Below are positions 22,516 through 33,669 of a stretch of 64,000 nucleotides of DNA, piece by piece; positions within the stretch are counted from its first letter, which is position 1; the number at the start of each line of letters is the position of its first letter. This stretch comes from Deinococcus murrayi DSM 11303. GTDB lineage: Bacteria; Deinococcota; Deinococci; Deinococcales; Deinococcaceae. Position numbers and translations under genes: made by a program. The stretch covers positions 2,501-66,500 of the forward strand of contig NZ_KI519501.1 of NCBI RefSeq assembly GCF_000482805.1, in the 5' to 3' direction. Under the pieces are notes generated by a model, which worked only from the letters and a program-made list of their open reading frames with translations, made no database searches and was not told where the DNA came from.

Positions 22516-22521
22516 TATGCT
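22516..22521 (+). promoter_or_regulatory. -10 box for the SDR gene
   Basis: TATGCT lies 7 nt before the ATG at 22529. Confidence 0.55.
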
Positions 22522-22528
22522 GGGCCGC

Positions 22529-23350
<822 letters not shown>

Positions 23351-23382
23351 ACGGGGGAAAAGGGGCATCCCCTCCCCTCCTC

Positions 23383-24987
<1,605 letters not shown>

Positions 24988-24994
24988 GGGAGAC

Positions 24995-25000
24995 AGGCTA
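24995..25000 (-). promoter_or_regulatory. -10 box for ggt
   Basis: TAGCCT on the minus strand, 7 nt from the GTG start. It overlaps the TAG stop of the transglutaminase-like gene. Confidence 0.5.
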
Positions 25001-25645
25001 GTACGAACTGCCTGAGGAGGAGGGCGGCGAGGCGGCTTCCCCAGCCAAAAAGAGCTGCCCCACCGCCCGAATAAAGGCGTCGCGGCGCTCCAGCTCTGCG
25101 GCAGAGAAGCGCTCGCGCAGCAGACGGTCTTTGAACGCGGCCACGCTGACGCCCTCCGGCACGGGCCAGCTCTCCAGCGGGGTGCAGGCCAGGCGCTGTG
25201 ACTCGCCCCAGCGCCACTCTGGATTGACGGGCAACCCCGCAGGGGCAGCGGTCAGCGGCCAGGTCGCGTCCACCAGCATGTCTCCCTGGGGGGCGTGGAC
25301 CACGAGGTAGTTGTGAATATCCACCACCGGACGTCCAGCGGCGAGGGCCAGCAGTTCGGGCGGGGCACCGGGCGGGGGGGTTATCTCCTGGGTGCAGGCC
25401 ATCAGCGTGCTGCGCAGGCCCCGCTCGGCGAGGAGCGCCTTCAAGAGGACGTGCTTGGTGCTGCACGTGCCGCGCCACTCGCGTAGGGCGGTGACGGGGT
25501 CGTGGTCGCTCGTGCGGGCATAGGGCATATCGCGCACGAGGGCGAAGGCTTCGGGAAGAGCGGGGAGGGGCGCCGTGCAGTCCCGCAGACCCCGCGCCAC
25601 CGCCCCAGCATGGAGCTGCCGGGTGAGGGGCAAGTCGGCGTTCAT
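24998..25645 (-). CDS. transglutaminase-like superfamily protein
   Basis: The 215-aa protein carries a plausible Cys-His-Asp triad of the transglutaminase/papain-like fold: EWRGTCSTKHVLLKALLAE (Cys), DIHNYLVVHAPQGDMLVDATWP (His and Asp). No signal peptide or membrane segment is seen. Family members act as peptidases or amide transferases; the role here is unknown. Start ATG 25645 follows a TAGGCT -10 box by 5 nt and excludes a 5-residue upstream extension. The C-terminus is Ser/Pro-rich. Confidence 0.72.
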   Translation of the reverse strand: MNADLPLTRQLHAGAVARGLRDCTAPLPALPEAFALVRDMPYARTSDHDPVTALREWRGTCSTKHVLLKALLAERGLRSTLMACTQEITPPPGAPPELLALAAGRPVVDIHNYLVVHAPQGDMLVDATWPLTAAPAGLPVNPEWRWGESQRLACTPLESWPVPEGVSVAAFKDRLLRERFSAAELERRDAFIRAVGQLFLAGEAASPPSSSGSSY

Positions 25646-25650
25646 ACGCC

Positions 25651-25656
25651 AGCCTA
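25651..25656 (-). promoter_or_regulatory. -10 box for the transglutaminase-like gene
   Basis: TAGGCT on the minus strand, 5 nt from the ATG at 25645. Confidence 0.45.
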
Positions 25657-25692
25657 ACAAACGGCCCCGCCCAGAAAACAGAAAGGAAACAG

Positions 25693-25722
25693 AAAAAAGG
25701 CCCCTGCCCAGAGCGGGCAGGG
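25693..25722 (-). terminator. terminator of the PfkB-type kinase gene
   Basis: On the minus strand CCCTGCCC pairs with GGGCAGGG (25722-25702) and a run of six T follows (25698-25693). Confidence 0.85.
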
Positions 25723-25744
25723 AGCCTCCCGGCAGCGGGGGGGG

Positions 25745-26677
25745 TTAGCGGGCGAGCGCCTCTGCGAGGTCGGCAGGGGTGATGGGCAGGGCCTGCGCCC
25801 CCACGCGGGTGGCGGCAAGCGCTCCGGCGGCGTTGGCGGTGCGGGCGGCCTCGCGCAGAGACTGCCCGGTGAGGACCGCGTGGGCAAAGGCGGCGGTGAA
25901 GGTGTCCCCCGCGCCCGTCGAGTCGACGACCGGTCCCTGCGGGCGCACGGCGTCCACGAGTTCGGTTTCGGTGGGCGTCCAGACGATGCTGCCCATCTTG
26001 CCGACCTTGACGATCACCCGCTGCGCCCCGGCCTCGCCAAGCTGCGCGAGCGCCGCGCTGATGCTGGTGGTCTCGGTGAGGGCGAGAAGTTCGTGCTGAT
26101 TGAGGGTGAGGTAATCGGCCCCAATCACGTTCTCGATCAGGTCGGTGCCCACCTTGTTCACGGCCCCGGTGCCGAGGTCGATAAAGACGGGCACGGGCTG
26201 TTTGGCGTTCCGGGCGATGTCGATGGCCCGCAGGGTGTACTCGCGCTGCGGCCCTTCGGTGAGGCTATAGGCGCTCACAATCAGGGCGTCTGCACCCTCG
26301 ATGTCCTTTTTCTTGAGCTTGGCAGGGTCGAGCTGGCGGTTGGCGGCCCCGTGGCTAATCATGGCCCGCTGGCCCTGGCGGGTCTGCATGACCGTGATGG
26401 TGCTGGTGAGGTGTTCAGGGTCGCGCTGGATGGCGCTTGGCGAGACGCCGCTTTCGCGCACGCTCGCCAGGGCGTATTCGGCAAAGGGGTCTTGGCCCAC
26501 GCGGGCGGCGAGGGTCACGCTGTGGCCGAGGCGGGCCAGGGTCACGCTGATGGTGCCGCCCGCCCCGCCCGGCTGCATGGTGGCGCGGGTGGGGACGACC
26601 TCCTCGCCGGGAGCAGGCAAATGGTCGAGATGGTAGAGGTGATCGACGGTCACGTCACCAATGACATAAAACTTCAC
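25745..26677 (-). CDS. PfkB-family carbohydrate kinase
   Basis: The 310-aa ribokinase-fold kinase phosphorylates a sugar or nucleoside at a primary hydroxyl. The first signature is PGGAGGTISVTLARLG near residue 37, and the second, catalytic one is DSTGAGDTFTAAFAHA near residue 250 with the Asp base. The substrate is not evident; ribokinase, fructokinase or adenosine kinase types are all possible. Two starts are possible: TTG at 26683 and GTG at 26677. I chose GTG because GGAGG lies 9 nt before it and the family starts M-K-F-x-V-I-G-D. A strong terminator follows. Confidence 0.87.
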   Translation of the reverse strand: MKFYVIGDVTVDHLYHLDHLPAPGEEVVPTRATMQPGGAGGTISVTLARLGHSVTLAARVGQDPFAEYALASVRESGVSPSAIQRDPEHLTSTITVMQTRQGQRAMISHGAANRQLDPAKLKKKDIEGADALIVSAYSLTEGPQREYTLRAIDIARNAKQPVPVFIDLGTGAVNKVGTDLIENVIGADYLTLNQHELLALTETTSISAALAQLGEAGAQRVIVKVGKMGSIVWTPTETELVDAVRPQGPVVDSTGAGDTFTAAFAHAVLTGQSLREAARTANAAGALAATRVGAQALPITPADLAEALAR

Positions 26678-26794
26678 GGGCAAAAACCTCCGGGCGTTTC
26701 ACGGCGGCCCCGCCCAGACGCTGCCGCTGCCGAGAACAAGCCTGAGGCGACGGCAGCGGGACGAGCGGGAAAAGCCAGCGTGTGAAACGCGGCC

Positions 26795-27646
26795 TTACCG
26801 TATCACGCCCAGGGCGGTCGCGGCGGCCCGCAGGGTATCGAGGGGCACGTCCTCGGCCCGCACGTCGGGGCGCAGTCCGGCGGCCTCCAGGGCCACGTCG
26901 ATGTCGGGGGCCGCGTAGCCCGCCAGCCGCAGGTTGTTGCGTAGGGTCTTGCGGCGGTGGTGCAGGGCCGCTTCCACGAAGGTCAGGAAGGCGGGCGGGG
27001 GGGCGGGGCGCTCGCGGTCGAAGTCGAGGCGGATGACACTGCTCGTGACGTCAGGAGCGGGGAAAAAAGCCCCCTTGGGCACATCGCGGACGTGGTGCAC
27101 GGTGCCGTGCAGAGCGGCGAGCGCACTCAGGAAGCCGTAGTTGTCCTCTCCAGGGTGCGCGGCGAGGCGCTGACCGACCTCCTTTTGCACGAGCACGGTC
27201 GCGGAGAGGATGGCCGGAGCCGCCATAAAGCGCGAGAGCAGCACCCCGGTGATGTAGTAGGGCAGGTTGGCAATCACGCGGGTGCCGGGGGGCAGCGAGC
27301 CGTAGTCGAAGTCGAGGGCGTCGCCCCAGACGACCTGCACGCCCAGTCCGGCGAGCGTCTCGGCGAGGACGGGCCGCAACCGCTCGTCTTTTTCCAACGC
27401 CGTGACCTGTGCGCCGCGCTCCGCGACCTCGCGGGTGAGGACGCCGAGGCCGGGGCCAACCTCCAGCACGGGCACGCCCGGCGCGGCCCCGCCCGCCTCG
27501 GCAATGGCCCGCAGGATGTTGCCGTCAATCAGGAAGTTCTGGCCCAGGCTTTTGGTTGGTTTTAGCCCATGCCGGGCGAGCAACTCGCGCACGCGGGCGG
27601 GCGAGTACAGGGGCGGGTCGGTGGGGAGGGCAGTGGGGTCGGTCAT
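26795..27646 (-). CDS. rsmA: 16S rRNA dimethyladenosine transferase (KsgA/RsmA)
   Basis: The 283-aa methyltransferase dimethylates two adjacent adenines near the 3' end of 16S rRNA. SLGQNFLIDGNILRAIAEA is the family start, EVGPGLGVLTREVAERG the SAM-binding loop and IANLPYYITG the NLPY catalytic motif, followed by the RKTLRNNLR segment near the C-terminus. Start ATG 27646 was chosen because the family homology begins about 20 residues later and upstream codons give low-complexity sequence. It is divergent from the TPR gene, with 39 nt between starts. Confidence 0.95.
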   Translation of the reverse strand: MTDPTALPTDPPLYSPARVRELLARHGLKPTKSLGQNFLIDGNILRAIAEAGGAAPGVPVLEVGPGLGVLTREVAERGAQVTALEKDERLRPVLAETLAGLGVQVVWGDALDFDYGSLPPGTRVIANLPYYITGVLLSRFMAAPAILSATVLVQKEVGQRLAAHPGEDNYGFLSALAALHGTVHHVRDVPKGAFFPAPDVTSSVIRLDFDRERPAPPPAFLTFVEAALHHRRKTLRNNLRLAGYAAPDIDVALEAAGLRPDVRAEDVPLDTLRAAATALGVIR

Positions 27647-27671
27647 GGGGGGGCCGCGTGCCGGGCGGGTC

Positions 27672-27679
27672 AGTATACT
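27672..27679. promoter_or_regulatory. AGTATACT palindrome, -10 box on both strands
   Basis: TATACT at 27674-27679 lies 6 nt before the TPR gene ATG. The same 8-bp palindrome reads TATACT on the minus strand, 25 nt from the rsmA ATG, so one site may serve both directions. Confidence 0.5.
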
Positions 27680-27685
27680 CCGGCC

Positions 27686-28528
27686 ATGAGTGCCGCCGAG
27701 CTGCCGGATACGGCCCATTCCTCCCCCCCCGACTGGCGGACCTTTGCCCGCGCGGGCGAGTGGCGGCGGGCGCTGGCGGCGGCGCGGCTGTCCGGAGAGG
27801 GCGAGGTCGCGGCCCTGCTGGAGGCCACCTGCGGGGTGCAGGAGCACGTGCGGGCGCGGCGGCTGGTGCGGGCGCGGCGTGCCCTGGGGGGCTTACAGGC
27901 TCGGCTGGAAGACAGCACGTCGCCGGGAGAAGCGGCGCGGTTGCGCGGGCTGGTCGACGTGGGGGGCCTCGACGCCGCGCTGGGGGCGCTGGAGCAGCAG
28001 CGGCAGGGCCACGAGGCAGAGACGGACCCGGCGGTCCTCGCCGCGCAGCTTGCCCCGGCGCTGGCGCACCCGCTCACCCGCGCCGAGGCCCTGAATGCCC
28101 TGGGGGTGCTGCACGCCCTGCGCGGCGAGGGCGAAGAAGCCCGGCGGCAGTTTGGCGCGGCCCTCGCGCATGACGCGGGGCACTACCGCGCCCTGACCAA
28201 CCTGGGCAACCTCGACCTCGAGGAGGGGCGGCCTGCCGAAGCCGAAGCTCGCTACCGGGAAGCCATTCGCCTGCAGCCCGACTATGACGGAGCGCACCAC
28301 AACCTCGGCGTGGCGCTGCGGCGGCAAGGGCGGCTCGCCGAGTCGGTGGCGTCCCTTCGCCGGGCACAGCGCCTGAGCCTGCGCGTGGCGGGGCGCGAGG
28401 GCCGCGAAGAAGCGCGCGCCGTAGCGCGGCTGGGGGGCGGCGCGGCGGGCGCGGGCTGGGTGCGCTGGGGCCTGCTAGGAGGTGGGGCGCTGCTGCTCTT
28501 TGGCCTCTTGCGCGGCTTCGGGGGCTAG
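27686..28528 (+). CDS. TPR-repeat protein with C-terminal membrane anchor
   Basis: The 280-aa protein has an N-terminal helical domain rich in Ala/Arg, then about three TPR units (ALNALGVLHALRGEGEEARR, ALTNLGNLDLEEGRPAEAEA and AHHNLGVALRRQGRLAESVA), and a final hydrophobic segment (WGLLGGGALLLFGLLRGF) that would anchor it with the repeats inside the cell. It is presumably a scaffold; no partner can be named. The stop is 4 nt before the nnr start, so the two are probably co-expressed. Confidence 0.75.
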   Translation: MSAAELPDTAHSSPPDWRTFARAGEWRRALAAARLSGEGEVAALLEATCGVQEHVRARRLVRARRALGGLQARLEDSTSPGEAARLRGLVDVGGLDAALGALEQQRQGHEAETDPAVLAAQLAPALAHPLTRAEALNALGVLHALRGEGEEARRQFGAALAHDAGHYRALTNLGNLDLEEGRPAEAEARYREAIRLQPDYDGAHHNLGVALRRQGRLAESVASLRRAQRLSLRVAGREGREEARAVARLGGGAAGAGWVRWGLLGGGALLLFGLLRGFGG

Positions 28529-28532
28529 GCCC

Positions 28533-30017
28533 GTGACCGGAGAGCTGGTCTTCCTGCCCGCAGGGGTCGCTGCCCTGGACGCCCAGCTGGAGGCCGCGGA
28601 CCTGCTCGGCCCCGCGATGGAAGAGGTCGGGCGGGCGGTCGCGGCGGCGGCGGCGGAGCTGGCCGGGGGCGGCCCGGTCCTGCTCCTCGCGGGGGGTGGG
28701 GCGAACGGCGGGGACGCGCTCGTTGCGGCGCGGTTTCTGGCGGGCGGGGGGGGCGAGGTGCGGGTGCTGGCCGCCGCGTCCCGGCACCCCCTCACCGAGC
28801 GTCATCGGGAGCGGCTCGCGGCCTTTGGGGTGACGGTGGGGGACCTCACGCCACAGGCCGTAGCGCGGGAGGCGCAGGGGGCGGCAGCCTTGGTTGACGG
28901 CCTGCTGGGCACGGGCTTTCAGCCGCCGCTGCGGGCGGAGCTGGCGGCGGTCGTGGCGGCAGTGAACGCGGCGCGGGCCGGGGGAGTGCGGGTCCTTGCC
29001 ATCGACCTCCCCTCCGGGCTGGACGCGGCTTCGGCGATCCCGCCCGGCGAGAGCGTGCAGGCCGACGTGACGCTCGCGCCCGCTGGTCTCAAGCCCGCGC
29101 TGCTGTTTGGAGAAGCGGCGGCGCGGGCGGGCGAAGTGCGGCCCTTCCCGCTGACGTTGCCGCCGGGGTGGGCGGCGGGGGCGGCGCGGGCGGTCCGCCC
29201 GGACGACGCGGCGGTCGCGGGCCTCCTCCCGGTGCGGCGAGCCGACGCGCACAAGGGCAGCGCCGGGGACGTGTGGATTGTGGGCGGCTCGGCGGGGATG
29301 GTGGGGGCCGCCGCGCTCGCGGGGCTGGGGGCGCTGCGGGCCGGGGCGGGGCGGGTGACCGTGCATTCGGAAGCCGACGTGCCCCTCGTCACGCCAGAGC
29401 TGATGGTGCGCCGCCACGCCGACCTGGCCGAGTGGCTGGCGCAGGTCGGGGAGGGGCCGCGCCCGGACGCCCTCGCCCTGGGCATGGGCTTGGGGCCGGG
29501 GGCGACGGCGCTGGCGCGGATGGTGCTCGCGTGGGGCCTGCCCACCGTGCTCGACGCGGACGCCCTGCAACCGGAGCTGGCCGGGGCCGGGCATGGCCGC
29601 TGCGTCTGGACCCCGCACCCCGGCGAGGCGGCGCGGCTGCTGGGGGTGGGGACCGGCGAGGTGACCCGTGATCCCCTGGGGGTGGCCCAGACCTTGCAGG
29701 AGCGCTTTGGCGGCGCAGTCATCCTCAAGGGCGGCCCCAGCGTGCTGGCCCACCCCGGCGGCCTGTGGGTGAGCCGGGGCGGACATCCCGGCATGGCAAG
29801 CGCGGGCATGGGGGACACGCTCGCGGGAGTGGTGGCGGCGCTGCTGGGCCAGGGCCTGAGCGCCCCCGCCGCCGCGCTCGCCGGGGTGCGGCTGCATGCC
29901 CGCGCGGGCGAGCGGGCCGCAGCGCAGCACGGCTACGGCCTCACCGCGACCGACGTTTCCGCCCATTTGGGGGGGGCCTGGCTGGACCTGACGGGCGGGC
30001 GCGGCGGCCAGTGTTAA
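28533..30017 (+). CDS. nnr: bifunctional NAD(P)H-hydrate epimerase/dehydratase
   Basis: The 494-aa fusion repairs hydrated NAD(P)H. The N-terminal YjeF_N epimerase half has LLAGGGANGGDALVAAR and DGLLGTGFQPPLR, and AIDLPSGLDA gives its catalytic Asp. The C-terminal YjeF_C dehydratase half (from about residue 225) has HKGSAGDVWIVGGSAGMVGA, then TPHPGEAARLL, LKGGPSVL and the GMASAGMGDTLAGV kinase-like motif. GTG 28533, 4 nt after the preceding stop, is the natural coupled start. Confidence 0.93.
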   Translation: MTGELVFLPAGVAALDAQLEAADLLGPAMEEVGRAVAAAAAELAGGGPVLLLAGGGANGGDALVAARFLAGGGGEVRVLAAASRHPLTERHRERLAAFGVTVGDLTPQAVAREAQGAAALVDGLLGTGFQPPLRAELAAVVAAVNAARAGGVRVLAIDLPSGLDAASAIPPGESVQADVTLAPAGLKPALLFGEAAARAGEVRPFPLTLPPGWAAGAARAVRPDDAAVAGLLPVRRADAHKGSAGDVWIVGGSAGMVGAAALAGLGALRAGAGRVTVHSEADVPLVTPELMVRRHADLAEWLAQVGEGPRPDALALGMGLGPGATALARMVLAWGLPTVLDADALQPELAGAGHGRCVWTPHPGEAARLLGVGTGEVTRDPLGVAQTLQERFGGAVILKGGPSVLAHPGGLWVSRGGHPGMASAGMGDTLAGVVAALLGQGLSAPAAALAGVRLHARAGERAAAQHGYGLTATDVSAHLGGAWLDLTGGRGGQC

Positions 30018-30020
30018 CCT
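30015..30020 (+). promoter_or_regulatory. possible -10 box for the DUF4388 gene
   Basis: TAACCT overlaps the nnr stop and lies 11 nt before the ATG at 30032, a little further than usual here. Confidence 0.35.
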
Positions 30021-30031
30021 GAGCCTCACAC

Positions 30032-30736
30032 ATGCAGGGACTTCTCTCCGACCTGCCCCTGTTGGGGATTTTGGAACTGGTGCACACCACTCGGCAGACG
30101 GGCGTGCTGGACGTCAAAAGCGACGTACCCTTCACGGTGGCCTTTGCGGGCGGTGAGATTGTGGGGGGCGGCATTCTCGACTGGCTGGGCACCGACGCGA
30201 TTCAGGCCGCGCCGCTGCTGCCGGGCGAGGGCCGCTTTGAGTTTGCGCCGCGGGTGGTGGAGGGAACCCCCCTGGCCCCCTACGAGCACTTCACCACCGA
30301 CTGGGCGCGGGCCTCGGATGAGTGGGCGCAGGTCTGCGCGGTCATCGGCAGCCCCAGCCGGGTCTTGCGGGGCGAGCGGCCCCACTACGGCGGCGAGGAG
30401 GGGGCGAGCGTGCGGACGGTCGCCCGCCACACCGGACGCCCTCTCTTCGAGGTCGCCCAGGAAGCCGCCGCCGCCGTAGAAGCCGGGCAGCTCGTCCCCA
30501 CCGGGCGCTTCGCGTGGTTCAGCCTGCGCCTGCTGGCGGGCACCCGGCGCCTGGGCACCTCGGCGATTGCGGACGTCCTCGACGGCGAGCGAACCCTGGG
30601 CGACCTGACCGACTTGGGGCACGCGGTGAGCGACCTGCGGGCTTACCTGCTCGCCGAGCTGCGGGCGGGCCTGCGCTTTCCGGGCAGCGGCTGGGTGCTG
30701 CGCGACCTCATCTGGGAGGGGCAGCACCTGTCTTGA
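30032..30736 (+). CDS. DUF4388-domain protein
   Basis: The 234-aa protein opens with the DUF4388 (PATAN-like) pattern: GLLSDLPLLGILELVHTTRQ, TGVLDVKSDVPFTVAFAGGE and GGGILDWLGTDAIQAAPLL. Such domains occur in two-component and gliding/development proteins of Deinococcus and Myxococcus and act in protein contacts, not catalysis. The C-terminal half looks winged-helix-like (SVRTVARHTGRPLFEVAQEA) but is not a known DNA-binding family. No signal peptide is seen. Its role is unknown. Confidence 0.75.
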   Translation: MQGLLSDLPLLGILELVHTTRQTGVLDVKSDVPFTVAFAGGEIVGGGILDWLGTDAIQAAPLLPGEGRFEFAPRVVEGTPLAPYEHFTTDWARASDEWAQVCAVIGSPSRVLRGERPHYGGEEGASVRTVARHTGRPLFEVAQEAAAAVEAGQLVPTGRFAWFSLRLLAGTRRLGTSAIADVLDGERTLGDLTDLGHAVSDLRAYLLAELRAGLRFPGSGWVLRDLIWEGQHLS

Positions 30737-30773
30737 GACGGACTTTGCTGGTGAGTCCAGCGAAGTCCGTCTC
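30735..30773. terminator. bidirectional terminator hairpin
   Basis: A 17-bp stem with one wobble: GAGACGGACTTTGCTGG (30735-30751) and CCAGCGAAGTCCGTCTC (30757-30773). It sits between convergent genes; no strong T-run on either side. Confidence 0.75.
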
Positions 30774-30797
30774 AGGCACCGAAAGCTGCGCTCCCGG

Positions 30798-32675
30798 CTA
30801 CAGCTCGGCGGGCACGGGGGCGGGCTGGTCTTCCCCACCGCGGCGGCGCTGGGGCAGGGGGAGGTTGGGCATCATGGCGGTGGCCAGCAGAGCGAGCACG
30901 ACGACGCCGATGCTCCAGCGGTAGATGTTGGCGATGGCTCCGGCAAAGGCTTCCTTCACGGCGCGGGCGGTCCGCTCGGCTGCGACCTCGTAGGCACGGA
31001 ACTGCTCTTCCAGGGTCTGCTGAACCCCGGCGCGGCCCTCCGGCGTCGCGAGGGCCTGCGCGGGCAGGCGGCTGAGGCCCTCGCGGAAGCCCTGCGGCAG
31101 CGCTGGGTTCTGCGCGATTTGGCCCAGCGCGGCGGCATTGCCGCTGGCGACCGCCGCTTCGACCTGGCGGCGCAGCTCGGCAAAGGCGGCGGCGGGGTCC
31201 TGCCCAGCGGGGTTCGGGCCAGCGCCCTCCCCGAAGCCGCCGCCAGAGCGGGCCGCGACCGCCCGCTCGTTTTGGGTCAAGATGGCCTGGACGGCGGGGG
31301 GCTGCCCTGCCTTGGCCCGCTCGAAACTCGCCGTAAACTGGGTCGTGAGGCCCGCCGTCAGCAATGCCCCAAAGATGGCAGTGCCGATGGTGCTTCCCAT
31401 CTGCTGAAAGAACTGTCCGGCGCTGGTGGCCACACCGATTTCCCAGGGCTTGACCGACAGTTGCAGGGCGGTCGTGTACAGCGGCAGCGCGGGGCCAAGG
31501 CCCAGGCCCAGCAGCACCATCCGCAGGACCACGCCGCTGTAGGGGGTGTCGGCGCTCAGGGTGCTGAGGGCGAAAAAGCCCAGCGCGGCGGTCATCAGCC
31601 CGATGAGCATCAGCACCTTGTAACGCCCTAGGCGGCTGGCAAGCTGGCCCGACCCGATGGCCCCGATAATCAGCCCCACCGTGAGCGGAATGGTGGCGGT
31701 CCCGGCGGCGGTAGCGCTGACCCCCTGCACGTTAATCAGGTAGAGGCTCAGGAAGAGGATGGCCCCCAGAAAAGCCGCCCCAATCAGGAAGCGGGCGAGG
31801 GCACCCCAAGCGAACGTGGGGTTGCGAAACAGGCTCAGGGGCAGAATGGGACTCTCGTGGCGGCGCTCGGCCCCCAGGAACAAGAGGAGGGCGGCGGCGC
31901 TGAGGCCCAGCAGCCCCAGCAGCGTCGGGCTGCTCCAGGCGTAGGTGCCGTTGGCCCCCCAGGTCAGCGCCAGCAGCAGCGGCACAGCGAACAGCAAGAT
32001 GAGCAAGGCCCCCAGCCAGTCCACCTTCGCCTGCAAGCCGCTGGCGAGGCGGGGCATCCGACTGGCGATGAAGGCGAGCGCCAGAAGACCCAGGGGCAGG
32101 TTGACGTAAAAGACCCAGCGCCAGGAGATTTGGTCGGTCAGGAAGCCGCCCAGGAGCGGCCCAATCACACTGCTGAGGCCGAAGACGGCTCCGAACAGGC
32201 CCTGATAGCGCGGGCGGTCGGCTGGCTCGAAGAGGTCCGCGATGATTGCAAAGGCGACCGACCCCAGGGCCGCCGCGCCAACCCCTTGCAGGCCCCGGAA
32301 CACCACGAGCTGCATCATGCCGCCGCCAAAGAGGTTCCCCAAGAAGGGTTCCCCGGCGAGGCCGCACAGCGCCGAGCCGATGAGAAACACCACGATGCCG
32401 AACATCAAGACGGGTTTGCGCCCGTACAGGTCCGAGAGTTTGCCGTAGATGGGCACCAGGGCCGTGTTCGTGAGCAGGTAGGCGGTGGTGACCCAGGAAT
32501 AGAGGTCGAGGCCATGGAGGTCTGCCACGATGCGCGGTAGCGCCGTGGAGACGATGGTTTGGTCGAGGGCACTCAGGAAGAGGCCCAGCAGAACGCCAAA
32601 GAGAATCACGCGCTTGGTGCGCAGGTCGAGGGTTTGGGCGTAGTTGATGCGGGCTGCCGAAGGGGGTGAGGTCAT
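30798..32675 (-). CDS. MFS multidrug efflux transporter (DHA2/EmrB-QacA type)
   Basis: The 625-aa membrane protein has about 14 predicted transmembrane segments. Motif C-like FGLSSVIGPLLGGFLTD, the loop-2/3 motif GKLSDLYGRKPV and LDQTIVSTALPRI are typical of DHA2 drug:H+ antiporters. A long Ala/Gln-rich extracytoplasmic loop (AAFAELRRQVEAAVASGNAA region) precedes the last helix, as in MDR transporters of high-GC bacteria. The start overlaps the MarR stop by 4 nt, so the regulator and pump are one operon. Confidence 0.92.
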   Translation of the reverse strand: MTSPPSAARINYAQTLDLRTKRVILFGVLLGLFLSALDQTIVSTALPRIVADLHGLDLYSWVTTAYLLTNTALVPIYGKLSDLYGRKPVLMFGIVVFLIGSALCGLAGEPFLGNLFGGGMMQLVVFRGLQGVGAAALGSVAFAIIADLFEPADRPRYQGLFGAVFGLSSVIGPLLGGFLTDQISWRWVFYVNLPLGLLALAFIASRMPRLASGLQAKVDWLGALLILLFAVPLLLALTWGANGTYAWSSPTLLGLLGLSAAALLLFLGAERRHESPILPLSLFRNPTFAWGALARFLIGAAFLGAILFLSLYLINVQGVSATAAGTATIPLTVGLIIGAIGSGQLASRLGRYKVLMLIGLMTAALGFFALSTLSADTPYSGVVLRMVLLGLGLGPALPLYTTALQLSVKPWEIGVATSAGQFFQQMGSTIGTAIFGALLTAGLTTQFTASFERAKAGQPPAVQAILTQNERAVAARSGGGFGEGAGPNPAGQDPAAAFAELRRQVEAAVASGNAAALGQIAQNPALPQGFREGLSRLPAQALATPEGRAGVQQTLEEQFRAYEVAAERTARAVKEAFAGAIANIYRWSIGVVVLALLATAMMPNLPLPQRRRGGEDQPAPVPAEL

Positions 32676-33163
32676 GAGGGGTCCTCGCTGCTGGGGAGAG
32701 GAAGGTCAGCGACCAGCGCTTGCACGGCGTCGGCGGCGGCGCGGAGCACAGGTGGGGGCACGGAACGAAAAGCGCCGGCGTAGGCCTCCACGAACCGCGT
32801 GTCCATGCGCGACACCACCGCCAGCCCCGCCGGGGTGGGCGCGACGAGCTTTTCGCGGCGGTTGTCCGGGTTCTCGCGCCGCTCGGCCAGCCCCCGGCGC
32901 ACCAGCCGCTCCACGAGGTGGCTGGTCGCAGGGAGGCTCAGGCGGGTCTGCGCAGCAAGCGCACTCACAGTGAGGGGCGCTCCGGCCCGCAGCCCGTGCA
33001 GGGCCATCATCTGGGCAAAGGTGAGGTCGTGGTCTTGCAGGCCGCCCTGCATGCTGCGCAGCACCCCCGCCCCGATGCGGCGGTGCAGCTCGCGCAGGGC
33101 CTGGGTCAGCCGCGCGGCGTCGCCAGACGGGGGGGGCGCATTGGCCTGAGTCGGGTCTGTCAT
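32672..33163 (-). CDS. MarR-family transcriptional regulator
   Basis: The 163-aa winged-helix protein has LTVSALAAQTRLSLPATSHL as recognition helices and RRGLAERRENPDNRREKLV as the wing with the conserved D-x-R. It most likely represses itself and the downstream pump until bound by a phenolic or drug-like ligand. A perfect 10-bp palindrome (GCTTCGAAGC) next to its start codon is a candidate operator. The next gene starts inside its stop codon. Confidence 0.9.
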   Translation of the reverse strand: MTDPTQANAPPPSGDAARLTQALRELHRRIGAGVLRSMQGGLQDHDLTFAQMMALHGLRAGAPLTVSALAAQTRLSLPATSHLVERLVRRGLAERRENPDNRREKLVAPTPAGLAVVSRMDTRFVEAYAGAFRSVPPPVLRAAADAVQALVADLPLPSSEDPS

Positions 33164-33173
33164 GCTTCGAAGC
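33164..33173. promoter_or_regulatory. candidate MarR operator
   Basis: GCTTCGAAGC is a perfect palindrome directly upstream of the MarR ATG, between it and the -10 box at 33193-33198 (TATCCT on the minus strand). Binding here would block the MarR-pump operon. Confidence 0.45.
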
Positions 33174-33192
33174 TTGGAACTGTTTGGACTTT

Positions 33193-33198
33193 AGGATA
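33193..33198 (-). promoter_or_regulatory. -10 box for the MarR-MFS operon
   Basis: TATCCT on the minus strand, 29 nt from the MarR start, leaving room for an operator in between. Confidence 0.4.
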
Positions 33199-33234
33199 GT
33201 AAGAAGGGCTGCACTTTTGGCGAGGCGGGCCAAG

Positions 33235-33267
33235 AAAAAAAGCGGGACGGCCCAGCGGGGCCGCCCC
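33235..33267 (-). terminator. terminator of the zinc-ribbon gene
   Basis: On the minus strand GGGGCGGCCCC pairs with GGGCCGTCCC (33267-33244), then a run of T (33241-33235). Confidence 0.8.
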
Positions 33268-33283
33268 AGGCGAGGGAGTGGAG

Positions 33284-33643
<360 letters not shown>

Positions 33644-33649
33644 GAGGGT

Positions 33650-33655
33650 AGTGTA
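33650..33655 (-). promoter_or_regulatory. -10 box for the zinc-ribbon gene
   Basis: TACACT on the minus strand, 6 nt from the ATG at 33643. Confidence 0.55.
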
Positions 33656-33669
33656 AGGGGTGCTGTCCG

